From positions 62,001 to 126,000 of the forward strand of contig CALFSV010000065.1 of the NCBI GenBank assembly GCA_937916485.1: 64,000 bases of DNA, read 5' to 3'. Source of the DNA: an uncultured Paracoccaceae bacterium. Lineage in GTDB: Bacteria > Pseudomonadota > Alphaproteobacteria > Rhodobacterales > Rhodobacteraceae. Under the pieces are notes generated by a model. The model did not search any database. It saw only the letters and a list, made by a program, of their open reading frames with translations, and was not told the DNA's origin. Of this stretch, positions 55,872 to 64,000 are shown one piece after another (positions within the stretch are counted from its first letter, which is position 1; each line of letters starts with the position of its first letter). Position numbers and translations under genes: made by a program.

Positions 55872-57374
55872 CTATTGCAGGCGTTGACCGTTCGCGATGA
55901 CGTGACCCTGGTCGTTCACTTCGATGGTCGAGGTCAGCATGTCGTCGCCAACCGGGGTGGTGAACACGCCCATCATCATACGGGCACCCATCACCTGTTC
56001 CTGCGGCAGGAGGCCCATCTGAACCAGCTTGTCGATCAGGCCATTGGCACCATTGACGGCGATGTCCAGCTTGCCCTCGGGACGGGGAAAGCCGGGAAAG
56101 GTCATCATGTCGGTGTTGTCGAAAACGAACGCACCAGAACCAAGAACCTCGGCCCCTGCCAGCCGGACGGTCAGATCGTCGAGTGACAAAGACTCAAGCG
56201 TACCTGGCAGTTCTGAATCTGCGATTTGCATCGCTTGAGCGGGATCAAGCAGGTCAAAGAACAGACTTCCCAGACCCGAGACTTTGAAGATCGCGGTTGC
56301 AGGGTCATGGGGCAAAACGCCGCCGGGATCAGCCATCGACCAGATCATGTCGCTGACGGCAAGGTCGACCAACCGGAACTCGGCCCCGAACTCGGACGGG
56401 ACGTCGCTTTGGCTAAGCGGCAGGCTGACTGAAAGCCCGTATTCCCCCATGCTGAAATCGACGGGAAGGGGAATAGCTGACCCGGTAAAAGACACGGCCA
56501 GATCGGTGAGAGAATTGGAATACTCCGCCCCGTCATAGTCCATCATCACGCCCAGCGACCCACCGGTGGCCGTCGCCGTCCCGTTGGCGGTATCCGTCCC
56601 GTCCTGAAAGGCGAAAATATACGTCGAGTTTCCGAATGAGTATCCTGCATCAACAGAAAACCCGTCGATGAACATTGTCTCGGGGGCGTCCATGTCCATA
56701 TCGGTCGGTGTTGCGACGGACCCAGCAAAGCCAAGGTCCATTATTTTGCCTGAGAAGTTGACGAGGACTTCTTCATCAGGCTGGTCGGTATCAAAGAAGA
56801 TGTCGATGGAAGAGGCAGCCACGTCGTAGACGATCTGCGTCAAATCCGGACCGGTGATGCTTGTGTATGCGCCGGCCAGACCATTCATCGTCACGATGGC
56901 TTCGACAGGCATGGCATCGCCGCTGTCGGTGATTTCGTCCAGGCTAATGCTGATGCGATCTGCGCTGACGTCGTAGGTCATTTCCTCGGGTGTGCCCGAA
57001 ACGACCATCTGCACTCCGGCCTGTGTGACGGTGATCTTGGCAATGTCGCCAGGGCCGGCATCGATGGTAATCGGGTTGGTCTCGGACATGAGGACCGAGA
57101 CAGTGCCATCGCCCTGTTCGGTAAACACGATTGTACCGATCAACGATTCGACGCTGACGTCGCCGTCGTCCATTGAAAGGACAATATCTGACACGGTCAG
57201 GCTGTTGCCCGCCATTGTTTCAGACCCGATCGAAACGCCGCCGTCGCCATAGACGTTCAGGCTTTCTTTCCAGTTGTCCCAAACCTGCTGCGCAGTAACG
57301 TCTGCCTGTGAGGGCGAAGCGGCCAACAGGGCGGCAGCTGAGCATGCCATTGCTTGAATTCTCAATGCGGTCAT
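55872..57374 (-). CDS. DUF2125-like exported protein (paralog B)
   Basis: 500-aa exported protein; signal LRIQAMACSAAALLAASPSQ with A|D at about 25. The mature part repeats short beta segments with many Asp, Thr and Val. The C-terminal FVFDNTDMMTFPGFPRPEG and the end VIANGQRLQ match paralog A. I use ATG 57374 since the longer frame masks the signal. The pair probably arose by duplication; no enzymatic motif was seen. Confidence 0.75.
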   Translation of the reverse strand: MTALRIQAMACSAAALLAASPSQADVTAQQVWDNWKESLNVYGDGGVSIGSETMAGNSLTVSDIVLSMDDGDVSVESLIGTIVFTEQGDGTVSVLMSETNPITIDAGPGDIAKITVTQAGVQMVVSGTPEEMTYDVSADRISISLDEITDSGDAMPVEAIVTMNGLAGAYTSITGPDLTQIVYDVAASSIDIFFDTDQPDEEVLVNFSGKIMDLGFAGSVATPTDMDMDAPETMFIDGFSVDAGYSFGNSTYIFAFQDGTDTANGTATATGGSLGVMMDYDGAEYSNSLTDLAVSFTGSAIPLPVDFSMGEYGLSVSLPLSQSDVPSEFGAEFRLVDLAVSDMIWSMADPGGVLPHDPATAIFKVSGLGSLFFDLLDPAQAMQIADSELPGTLESLSLDDLTVRLAGAEVLGSGAFVFDNTDMMTFPGFPRPEGKLDIAVNGANGLIDKLVQMGLLPQEQVMGARMMMGVFTTPVGDDMLTSTIEVNDQGHVIANGQRLQ

Positions 57375-57503
57375 CCGATTTGCCTTCCCATGTGAATATC
57401 CTATCGTACCTTCGTTTGCCGCCGCCATTCGGTCAAGGTCAGGAAAACTTGACCTTTGTCACAGGTTCGGCAGTGCCAAGGGATGCAGAGGGAGTTTCGC
57501 GAC

Positions 57504-58253
57504 ATGGATATGACAGACAAGGTGGTCCTGATCACCGGTGCAAGCCGTGGGATTGGAGAGGCGGCCGCCCGCGGTTTTGCCGCCGCCGGGGCGAAGGTCG
57601 CTCTGGCTGCCCGGGGCAAGGACCGCATCGCATCCATCGCCGGCGAGATCGGGTCAGGCGCCATGGCCATTCCTTGCGACGTCAGCCGGTTCTGGGAGGT
57701 TGAGGCCGCCGTGCGCGCCACCGTGGCCGAGTTTGGCCGGCTGGACGTTCTTATCGGTAACGCAGGCGCGATAGAGCCGATTTCCCGCATGGCCGAGGCG
57801 GACCCGGATGATTGGGGCAAGGTCATCGACATCAATCTCAAGGGTGTCTTTTACGGTATGCGCGCCGCCCTTCCCGTGATGTTGGAGCAAGGGGGCGGAA
57901 CTGTCCTGACCGTATCATCCGGGGCAGCCTATGCTCCGGTCGAGGCTTGGTCGCACTACTGTTCCTCCAAGGCCGGGGCCGCAATGCTGACCCGGAGCCT
58001 GCACAAGGAGTATGGCGGCCTGGGGATCAGGGCCATGGGCCTGAGCCCGGGCACGGTCGCCACCGAGATGCAGCGCGAGATCAAGGCATCGGGCATCAAC
58101 CCGGTCAGCCAGCTTGACTGGTCCGACCATATCCCCCCCGAATGGCCCGCCCGGGCCTTGATGTGGATGTGCGGGGCAGGGGCCGATCCCTGGCTGGGCG
58201 AAGACATCAGTCTGCGCGAGGACGAGATCCGCCGCTCTGTCGGGCTTGTCTAA
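57504..58253 (+). CDS. short-chain dehydrogenase/reductase
   Basis: 249-aa classical SDR. The cofactor loop is LITGASRGIGEAAARGF, followed by NAGAIEPISRM, catalytic Ser in VSSGAAYAP and Tyr-x3-Lys in HYCSSKAGA. The C-terminal third binds the unknown substrate. GAGGGAG lies 9 nt before ATG 57504. Divergent from the DUF2125 pair; 83 bp before the flavoprotein gene. Confidence 0.93.
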   Translation: MDMTDKVVLITGASRGIGEAAARGFAAAGAKVALAARGKDRIASIAGEIGSGAMAIPCDVSRFWEVEAAVRATVAEFGRLDVLIGNAGAIEPISRMAEADPDDWGKVIDINLKGVFYGMRAALPVMLEQGGGTVLTVSSGAAYAPVEAWSHYCSSKAGAAMLTRSLHKEYGGLGIRAMGLSPGTVATEMQREIKASGINPVSQLDWSDHIPPEWPARALMWMCGAGADPWLGEDISLREDEIRRSVGLV

Positions 58254-58336
58254 AGCGAGGGCCTGGAACCGGGGCTTGTCTTGCTTGGTCCGACCCGACA
58301 TGAGGGGAGAATACCCCAGTAAGATCCAAGGACCCG

Positions 58337-59527
58337 ATGCCCGACCCACAAGCCCCCTATACCGCCGCCGAAACGGCATTGGTCATCGGGGCCGGACCCG
58401 CCGGGCTGATGGCGGCCGACACGCTCGCCGCCTTGGGGTATACGGTGACGATCGTTGAGGCCATGCCCTCGCCAGGGCGGAAATTCCTTATGGCGGGCAA
58501 ATCCGGGCTGAACCTGACGATGGACCTGCCACCCGAGGCCTTTGCGCGAGGCTACGGAGGGGTGCCCGATACCGTGGCAGGCGCAGTGGCCGCCTTTGGG
58601 CCCGCCGAGGTCATGGCATGGGCCGAAGGCTTGGGGCAGGAGGTCTTTGCGGGGACTTCGGGCCGGGTCTTCCCCAAGCTGATGAAGGCCTCACCCCTCT
58701 TGCGGGCCTGGTTGGCGCGCCTGGGGGCTGCGGGCGTTACCCTCAGGACCAGGTGGCGCTGGCATGGGTGGCAGGGCAACGGGCTCCTGTTCGAGACGCC
58801 GGATGGGCCGCGGGTGCTGCATCCTGTCGTGACTATTCTTGCGCTGGGCGGAGCGAGTTGGAAGCGTCTGGGGTCGGACGGGACCTGGGCCGCCCTTCTG
58901 CCAGATGAGGTGGCAGAGTTTCAGCCCGCAAACATGGGGTTCCGCGTCGACTGGTCCGCGCATATGGCGCCCTACTTCGGTCAGCCTGTCAAAGGCTGTG
59001 CCTTGATGGCAGGGCAACAAACGGCGCGTGGAGAGTTCGTCGTCTCATCCCGGGGTGTCGAGGGGGGCGGGATCTATGCCGTCAGTCGCGCTGTTCGTGA
59101 TGGATCGGCTCTGACGATTGACCTTTGCCCCGATCTGACGTTGGCGGACTTGCGACAGCGTCTTGCCCAACCACAAGGCAAGGCGAGCCTGTCAAACCAC
59201 CTCCGCAAGAAGGTAAAGCTTGATGGGGTCCGACTGGCCCTGCTCAATGAATTCGGCAGGTCGTTTCCCAAGGATCTCGCCGCCTTGATCAAAGTCCTGC
59301 CAATAAAGCACGCTGGTCCGAGGCCAATAGACGAGGCGATCTCGGTCGCAGGCGGTTTGCGGCTGGACGTGTTGGACGAACACCTGATGTTCCGCAACCG
59401 GCCCGGTGTCTTTGCCTGTGGCGAGATGCTGGATTGGGAAGCCCCAACCGGCGGCTACCTGATCACCGCGTGCCTCGCCACCGGGCGGCTTGCAGGTGAA
59501 GGGGCGGCCCGTTTTCTTGCCACCTAG
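58337..59527 (+). CDS. HI0933-like NAD(P)/FAD flavoprotein
   Basis: 396-aa flavoprotein of the HI0933/YhiN type (TIGR03862-like). FAD binding is by LVIGAGPAGLMAADTLAALG followed by GRKFLMAGKSGLNLT; a second typical piece is LGGASWKRLGSDGTW. The end has GVFACGEMLDWEAPTGGYLI, which is strongly conserved in this family. Its role is unknown. It overlaps the convergent GST gene by 4 bp. Confidence 0.9.
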   Translation: MPDPQAPYTAAETALVIGAGPAGLMAADTLAALGYTVTIVEAMPSPGRKFLMAGKSGLNLTMDLPPEAFARGYGGVPDTVAGAVAAFGPAEVMAWAEGLGQEVFAGTSGRVFPKLMKASPLLRAWLARLGAAGVTLRTRWRWHGWQGNGLLFETPDGPRVLHPVVTILALGGASWKRLGSDGTWAALLPDEVAEFQPANMGFRVDWSAHMAPYFGQPVKGCALMAGQQTARGEFVVSSRGVEGGGIYAVSRAVRDGSALTIDLCPDLTLADLRQRLAQPQGKASLSNHLRKKVKLDGVRLALLNEFGRSFPKDLAALIKVLPIKHAGPRPIDEAISVAGGLRLDVLDEHLMFRNRPGVFACGEMLDWEAPTGGYLITACLATGRLAGEGAARFLAT

Positions 59528-60108
59528 CGGGCCTGCGCTGCCTTGTAGGTGGGGCGCGCCCGAAGCCTGGCGGAATAGTCGGCAAGAACCGGTTCGTCAC
59601 AGGGAAACTTGGCAACAGCGGCCCATCCAAGGCAATGACCCAAGACGATATCGGGTAGCGTCATCCGGTCGCCCATGATGAACGGACCCTCCACCAAGGT
59701 GGCGATCCGTTTGCAGCTTTGGGCGAATTCCCACCGCAGGGAGTCTTTGATTTCCGGCATCCTTAGTTCTTCGGGCAGGCCAAAGCTGTGGCGGGCACTG
59801 GTCCAGAGGGTCCCGTCCAACTCGTCCAGGACCATCTGGGTCCAGCCGTCTTGCCGGGCACGTTCGATCGTGCCGGGCGGGTATGTCAACTTGCCATGCT
59901 TGTCGGCCAAGTAGGTCAGGATGGCGGTTGAATCGGTCAAGGGAACACCATCGACCAACAGGACCGGGATCTTTCCATTCGGGTTCAGCGCAATGATCTC
60001 GGGGGTGCGCGGTTGGGTATTGCTGTGCTCATAGGTCTCGCCCATTTCCTCCAGCGCCCACATCACGCGAAAGGCTCTCGACCGGAAGGATCCATGAAGA
60101 TGATACAC
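59524..60108 (-). CDS. glutathione S-transferase family protein
   Basis: 194-aa GST. The N-terminal thioredoxin-like half reads VYHLHGSFRSRAFRVMWALE, with the Ser near the start, NPNGKIPVLLVDGVPLTDS and STAILTYLADKHG (cis-Pro and glutathione gamma-glutamyl site). The C-terminal helices have GDRMTLPDIVLGHCLGW. The start is GTG 60108, 9 nt after GGAG; a longer frame adds 61 unrelated residues. It uses glutathione; electrophile unknown. Confidence 0.9.
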   Translation of the reverse strand: MYHLHGSFRSRAFRVMWALEEMGETYEHSNTQPRTPEIIALNPNGKIPVLLVDGVPLTDSTAILTYLADKHGKLTYPPGTIERARQDGWTQMVLDELDGTLWTSARHSFGLPEELRMPEIKDSLRWEFAQSCKRIATLVEGPFIMGDRMTLPDIVLGHCLGWAAVAKFPCDEPVLADYSARLRARPTYKAAQAR

Positions 60109-60262
60109 GAGGGAATTCTCCTGACTGTAGTCTGAGCATGAGGGAATGTGACCCAAAACTTCAAGAGGCCGCTGAATGTGACTGTCTGCGGTTGATCGGG
60201 TTTCCATCTTGGCGTCATTGCGGTTAAATTGCAAAGCAAGCGACGCAGTTTGGGGTGGCACA

Positions 60263-62389
60263 ATGGCACGATGGGCAATGCGGACCGGCACGGCGATCGG
60301 AATGCTGACACTGGCGGTCCCGGCCTTTGGTCAGGACCGGGGGATCACTTACACCCACTATGGCACACCGGGCCTTCTTGAGATGCCAACCGCCCTGAGC
60401 GCGATGGACGGAGAATTGGCGGTAACACTCAGCCTGATGGATGGGCAACAGCGCACGGCACTGACCTTTCAAATCACGCCGCGCCTGTTGGGCACCTTCC
60501 GGATCGCTGGCACGACCGATTTCTCATATCCGGGCGATCCTGTCTTTGATGGCGTTTTCATAGATCGCGGTTTTGACCTGCGCTATCAGATCCTTGATGA
60601 AAGCGCGCGTTTGCCCGCCCTCGCGATTGGCCTCCAAGATTTTCTGGGCACGGGCCATTCTGGGGCGGAATATGTCGTTGCGACCAAGGCGGTGTCGGAT
60701 TCGATCCGCGTCACGGCTGGACTTGGCTGGGGTCGGCTTGGATCAAACAATGGCTTCAGCAACCCGTTCGGGATACTGGGGGGCAGCTTTGATACCCGGT
60801 CGCCCTCGACCAGCGCGATGGAGCCCGAAGATATGTTCCAGGGTGATGCCGCCCTTTTTGGCGGGGTCGAATGGGCATTTGCCGACAACTGGACGATCAA
60901 GGCCGAATACTCATCGGATGCATATGTCCGGGAGGCCGACCTGGGCCTGATCAGCATCGACTCGCCGCTCAACTTTGGCCTGACGTGGAAGCCGTTGGAC
61001 GGGGTGCAGATCGGGGCGTCATACCTATACGGCAACACATTCGGACTCGCTGCTACCGTCCTGATGAACCCGAATGACCGGCCTATGGACGGGGGATTTG
61101 ATTCCGCGCCAGTCCCGGTTTCGGTTCGCCCAGCAGATCTGCGGGCCATGACCAGCTGGAATCGCTCAGCCCTGCCCGACGAAGCACTAGCGACAGGGCT
61201 GGCACAGGCGATGGAAAGCGAGGGCCTGATCCTTTCAGGGATCGAAGTTACCGATACCACTGCCAGATTGCGTTACACCAACACCCGTTACCGCAGCGAG
61301 GCGCAGGCGATGGGCCGGTTGGCTCGGATGCTGACGCAAGGCCTTCCTCCGTCAATCGAATTGATCACGTTGGAGCCAATGAAATCTGGCATTCCGGTGT
61401 CAGCCGTTACATTGCGGCGGTCCGATCTTGAGGCGCTTGAAACCTCGGCGGGCGGGTCCGAGGCCCTGTTCGACAGGGCAGAATTTGCCGACGCGGGCTC
61501 CTCAGTGGGTTTGCTGCCGGTCGCCCCAGCCGATGGTCCGTTCAATTGGTCGCTGGGCCCCTACCTGGGGCTGGTCTTCGGGCCCGAGGACGACGGCGGA
61601 CTTGCGCTGAACGGTGGGGTGGAGGTGACTGCAAGCTATGCTTTCAGCCCAAACTTCATTCTGGGCAGCGCGGTGCGGCAACAGCTTTTCAACACATCGG
61701 ACACCGCGACATTCGTGCCCGATGACGACGTCCCGGGTGTGCATCCCGTGCGCCGGAACGCGCCGCTTTACGCTTTGGAAGGGACGACAACGATACCGAC
61801 GTTGACGCTGTCCCACTTCGCCCGACCGGGCCCCAATCTTTATGGCCGCGTTACGGCAGGCCTTCTTGAGCCGATGTATGGCGGAGTTTCGACCGAGCTA
61901 TTGTTCAAGCCGGTCGATAGCGCGTGGGGTTTTGGGGCCGAGGTCAATTATGTCCAGCAACGCGACTTTGACCAGCAGTTCAGCTTCCGAGACTACGATG
62001 TCGTGACGGGGCATGGATCGCTCTATTATGACTTTGACAGCGGATTTTATGCCCAACTGGACCTAGGCCGGTATCTTGCTGGCGATTGGGGGGCAACCAT
62101 GACCCTCGACCGCACGTTTGAAAATGGCTGGCGGGTTGGCGCATCCGCGACTGTAACCGACGTGTCGTTCGATTCGGGCATGTCTGAAGGGGTCGACTAT
62201 GGAATCAGGGTAACGATCCCCGTTGACTTCGTTCTGGGCCAGCCAAGTCAAAGGGGCCTGTCCACGACGCTGGGTGCCCCGACACGGGATGACGGGCAGC
62301 GGCTCGATGTCGATGGTCGGCTATACGACACCGTCCACAGTGGCCACCTGAGCGATCTGGAGGACGGCTGGGGCCGGTTCTGGCGATGA
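60263..62389 (+). CDS. yjbH: YjbH-domain outer-membrane exopolysaccharide protein
   Basis: 708-aa protein with signal sequence (ARWAMRTGTAIGMLTLAVPA). The mature part opens THYGTPGLLEMPTALSAMDG, the start of the YjbH domain, and is rich in amphipathic beta-strands ending aromatic, as in an outer-membrane barrel. E. coli YjbH belongs to a locus for exopolysaccharide export. Start ATG 60263. The overlap with the next lipoprotein gene (4 bp) supports a shared complex. Confidence 0.85.
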   Translation: MARWAMRTGTAIGMLTLAVPAFGQDRGITYTHYGTPGLLEMPTALSAMDGELAVTLSLMDGQQRTALTFQITPRLLGTFRIAGTTDFSYPGDPVFDGVFIDRGFDLRYQILDESARLPALAIGLQDFLGTGHSGAEYVVATKAVSDSIRVTAGLGWGRLGSNNGFSNPFGILGGSFDTRSPSTSAMEPEDMFQGDAALFGGVEWAFADNWTIKAEYSSDAYVREADLGLISIDSPLNFGLTWKPLDGVQIGASYLYGNTFGLAATVLMNPNDRPMDGGFDSAPVPVSVRPADLRAMTSWNRSALPDEALATGLAQAMESEGLILSGIEVTDTTARLRYTNTRYRSEAQAMGRLARMLTQGLPPSIELITLEPMKSGIPVSAVTLRRSDLEALETSAGGSEALFDRAEFADAGSSVGLLPVAPADGPFNWSLGPYLGLVFGPEDDGGLALNGGVEVTASYAFSPNFILGSAVRQQLFNTSDTATFVPDDDVPGVHPVRRNAPLYALEGTTTIPTLTLSHFARPGPNLYGRVTAGLLEPMYGGVSTELLFKPVDSAWGFGAEVNYVQQRDFDQQFSFRDYDVVTGHGSLYYDFDSGFYAQLDLGRYLAGDWGATMTLDRTFENGWRVGASATVTDVSFDSGMSEGVDYGIRVTIPVDFVLGQPSQRGLSTTLGAPTRDDGQRLDVDGRLYDTVHSGHLSDLEDGWGRFWR

Positions 62390-63063
62390 GGGGCCGTCCG
62401 GGCGTCGTCGCCGCCAGTGTCGCCCTGCTGTTTCTGGCCAGTTGCGGCGATCAGTTGCGGTCAAGCCTTGTTGGCCAGGTCGGGACACGCCTTGTCCCGG
62501 CTTTGGCCGGGTCCGGCCCATCAGCCGAAGAGGCCGCCGCCCAGGCGACCGCCATGGGGTTCGGGCCAGACGCCATAGCTGCCAATCCTGAAAACTACAT
62601 GCTGTTTCAGGTCGGTGGGCTTGGGATCGCGGGACTTGGTCGTGTGGTGTCTGAACATGACAACCTGCGAACCTGGCTGGGGGATTCGGGCTACTCTGTC
62701 AGCATTGAGAACGGGCTTGTTGTGGCCACCCGCGGCTTCGGAAAGGACCTCATGGCAGCAGACGTGGCAAGTGTCCGGGCCGCGATCGACGCTGGCGGCG
62801 GCGAAGCTGTCCGATTGCATGACTATCTTGATAGCCGAGACCAGATCGTACAGGAGCGCTACGCCTGCGTCATCGCTTCTGCAGGGCTCCAGCCTGTCGA
62901 CCTGGGTTTGCGCCAGGTTGAGGCAGAAGCCTTCGCCGAGACCTGCCGTAGTACACGGGTTCAGTTTGAGAACATGTACTTTATTGGAGAATCAGGGGGA
63001 ATCATTGCGTCCCGCCAATTCGTCTCGGATGTCGTTGGATATTTGAGCAACAATATCCTCTAA
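62386..63063 (+). CDS. yjbF: YjbF/GfcB-like lipoprotein
   Basis: 225-aa lipoprotein with lipobox LLFLASC at residue 20. The mature part has LFQVGGLGIAGLG, NGLVVATRGFGKDLMAAD, YLDSRDQIVQERYACVI and ENMYFIGESGGIIASRQFVS, a strong match to the YjbF / group 4 capsule GfcB family. It would sit in the outer membrane and work with YjbH in polysaccharide secretion. Overlaps yjbH by 4 bp. Confidence 0.85.
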   Translation: MRGRPGVVAASVALLFLASCGDQLRSSLVGQVGTRLVPALAGSGPSAEEAAAQATAMGFGPDAIAANPENYMLFQVGGLGIAGLGRVVSEHDNLRTWLGDSGYSVSIENGLVVATRGFGKDLMAADVASVRAAIDAGGGEAVRLHDYLDSRDQIVQERYACVIASAGLQPVDLGLRQVEAEAFAETCRSTRVQFENMYFIGESGGIIASRQFVSDVVGYLSNNIL

Positions 63064-63164
63064 GTTTGGCGGTTGATCGCCTACCGGAAACTCTGCGCTT
63101 GGAGATTTGTGAGTGAAAGGTTTAAGAACACCTCATATCTTACCGCAAACACAGGAATTTTCCA

Positions 63165-63377
63165 ATGCGCGCTACAAAATCCATCGCCCTTTCCGCCGTT
63201 CTTGCCACTGTCGTTGCCAGCCAGGCTTTTGCCGGCGGCTATGACGTTGCCGTGGTTGAGCCCCCGATCGCACCGGTTGTCATGATCGAGCCCGAGCCCG
63301 CCGGTTCCTCCTATGGCTTTCTGATCCCCGTTGTCGCTCTGGCCGCCTTGGCTGCCCTGGCGATTTCGAACCAGTAA
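63165..63377 (+). CDS. 70-aa exported small protein A
   Basis: Signal peptide RATKSIALSAVLATVVASQA with FA|GG, a short linker rich in Val, Pro and Glu (VEPPIAPVVMIEPEPA), and a hydrophobic end GSSYGFLIPVVALAALAALA then ISNQ. It is a paralog of the protein at 63662. In the Yjb/Gfc loci of enterics a small protein (YjbE/GfcA) is also encoded; the analogy is by position only. It could be a small membrane or surface factor. Confidence 0.75.
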   Translation: MRATKSIALSAVLATVVASQAFAGGYDVAVVEPPIAPVVMIEPEPAGSSYGFLIPVVALAALAALAISNQ

Positions 63378-63661
63378 AGCTTCTTTTTCAGAGCCGGCGC
63401 ATCGATGTTTTTTTAATTAGAAACAGCGGTGTGCCGGTCCTTGGACAGCAGCATCTAGAGGGCCATAAAGCCCTTACGGATACGCCTATGTATCGTGGTG
63501 GTTTTGCGACGGCCACAGGATTGCCACACTGTTGCATTTTTGCGCTGGCAATTAGGCCGTTTCTGATTGCAAGTCGGTTCCAATGAGACAAGCACCTTGA
63601 GTCGCGCCTACAAAGCCGATATAGCCGATTTAACGCTTTGTTTATCAACTGGAGTAGAGAC

Positions 63662-63874
63662 ATGCGCCTGACCAAGACCCTCATGGCTGCCGCCATCGCC
63701 ACCACTGTTGCCGGTTCCGCAATCGCTGGCGGCTTCGCTGTTGAAATCGTTGAGCCCCCCGTTGTGGTGGTTGAGCCTGCAGCTGCTGGTTCCTCCTATG
63801 GCTTCCTGATCCCTATCATTGCTCTGGCCGCTCTGGCCGCGCTGGCGATCTCGAACCAGCAAGATCCTGTTTAG
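63662..63874 (+). CDS. 70-aa exported small protein B (paralog of A)
   Basis: Signal RLTKTLMAAAIATTVAGSAI with A|GG, then VEIVEPPVVVVEPAAAGSSY and GFLIPIIALAALAALAISNQ plus QDPV. Residues VEPP and G-S-S-Y-G-F-L-I-P are identical to protein A. The Shine-Dalgarno is weak (GGAGTAGAGAC before ATG 63662). It lies 284 bp after A, so it may have its own promoter, and it ends in a strong terminator. The 284-bp gap shows no other gene. Confidence 0.75.
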   Translation: MRLTKTLMAAAIATTVAGSAIAGGFAVEIVEPPVVVVEPAAAGSSYGFLIPIIALAALAALAISNQQDPV

Positions 63875-63910
63875 GATTTGTTCGGGCGGTCCAACGACCG
63901 TGCTGAACCG

Positions 63911-63944
63911 AGAAAGCGAACCTTCGGGTTCGCTTTCTTCGTTT
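63911..63944 (+). terminator. terminator after small protein B
   Basis: AGAAAGCGAACC (63911-63922), TTCG tetraloop closed by C-G, GGTTCGCTTTCT (63927-63938), then T-rich TCGTTTT. The 12-bp stem is perfect. Confidence 0.92.
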
Positions 63945-64000
63945 TACGGACCAGGGCTTTTGGCGTTCGCCTGGCTAGCCCCGTCCCTGTCGACCGATCA

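Overview
This window is chromosomal DNA of an alphaproteobacterium, most likely a Rhodobacteraceae (Roseobacter-group) species. The evidence is the GC-rich coding sequence, the rpsT-dnaA-dnaN-recF-gyrB order, a CcrM-type GANTC methyltransferase next to rnhB, a PetP/PetR-like regulator pair, a BacNav sodium channel with a TLESWSM filter, the lpxK/waaA/DUF4170 block, tandem DUF2125 proteins and a complete bhc (beta-hydroxyaspartate cycle) cluster. No insertion sequence, prophage, integrase, rRNA or CRISPR array was seen. There is one tRNA, tRNA-Arg(CCU).

Layout. 1-8.7 kb: 3' part of an enoyl-CoA hydratase, rpsT, a 630-bp gap, then the replication genes dnaA, dnaN and recF, a LysE-type exporter, and gyrB. 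8.8-15.8 kb: ilvE; petP/petR; a deacetylase-xseB-ispA-dxs run that feeds isoprenoid synthesis; an RraA-fold aldolase. 15.9-21.3 kb: voltage-gated Na+ channel, membrane protein, NAD-epimerase, methyltransferase, desaturase, MFS carrier. 21.4-26.5 kb (minus strand): an acyl-CoA catabolic set made of a class II aldolase, an acyl-CoA dehydrogenase, an ADP-forming acyl-CoA synthetase and a CaiD-like hydratase. 26.6-29.9 kb: adenine deaminase plus AMP nucleosidase (purine salvage). 30-32.5 kb: HU, an EamA transporter, CcdA and an exported thioredoxin. 32.5-38.0 kb: bhcR divergent from bhcABCD, which turns glyoxylate and glycine into oxaloacetate; a LacI-type regulator follows. 39-41.7 kb: tRNA-Arg and several small exported or membrane proteins, including a membrane-anchored winged-helix protein. 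41.8-47.1 kb: rnhB-ccrM, a reductase, alkB, mutY. 47.2-54.2 kb: dciA-dsbA-CoA transferase facing a lipid A/Kdo block (phosphatase, DUF4170, waaA, lpxK) and pmbA. 54.3-57.4 kb: two DUF2125 paralogs. 57.5-60.1 kb: SDR, flavoprotein, GST. 60.2-64 kb: a yjbH-yjbF exopolysaccharide locus followed by two paralogous 70-residue exported proteins.

Structure beyond genes. A dispersed intergenic repeat (core CCTCCGG..GGATATTT..GATCCGAAGAAG) occurs at six places. One copy lies over the apparent start of recF and one lies inside the bhc operon. The bhcR-bhcA gap is AT-rich and carries an inverted repeat plus two TGAAAAA elements 20 bp apart, a good operator candidate. Three GANTC sites fall within 39 bp upstream of ccrM. 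Several starts were moved inward from the longest open frame using Shine-Dalgarno position and family alignment from memory; these are noted in the entries. No database search was possible, so all family names rest on motif recognition.
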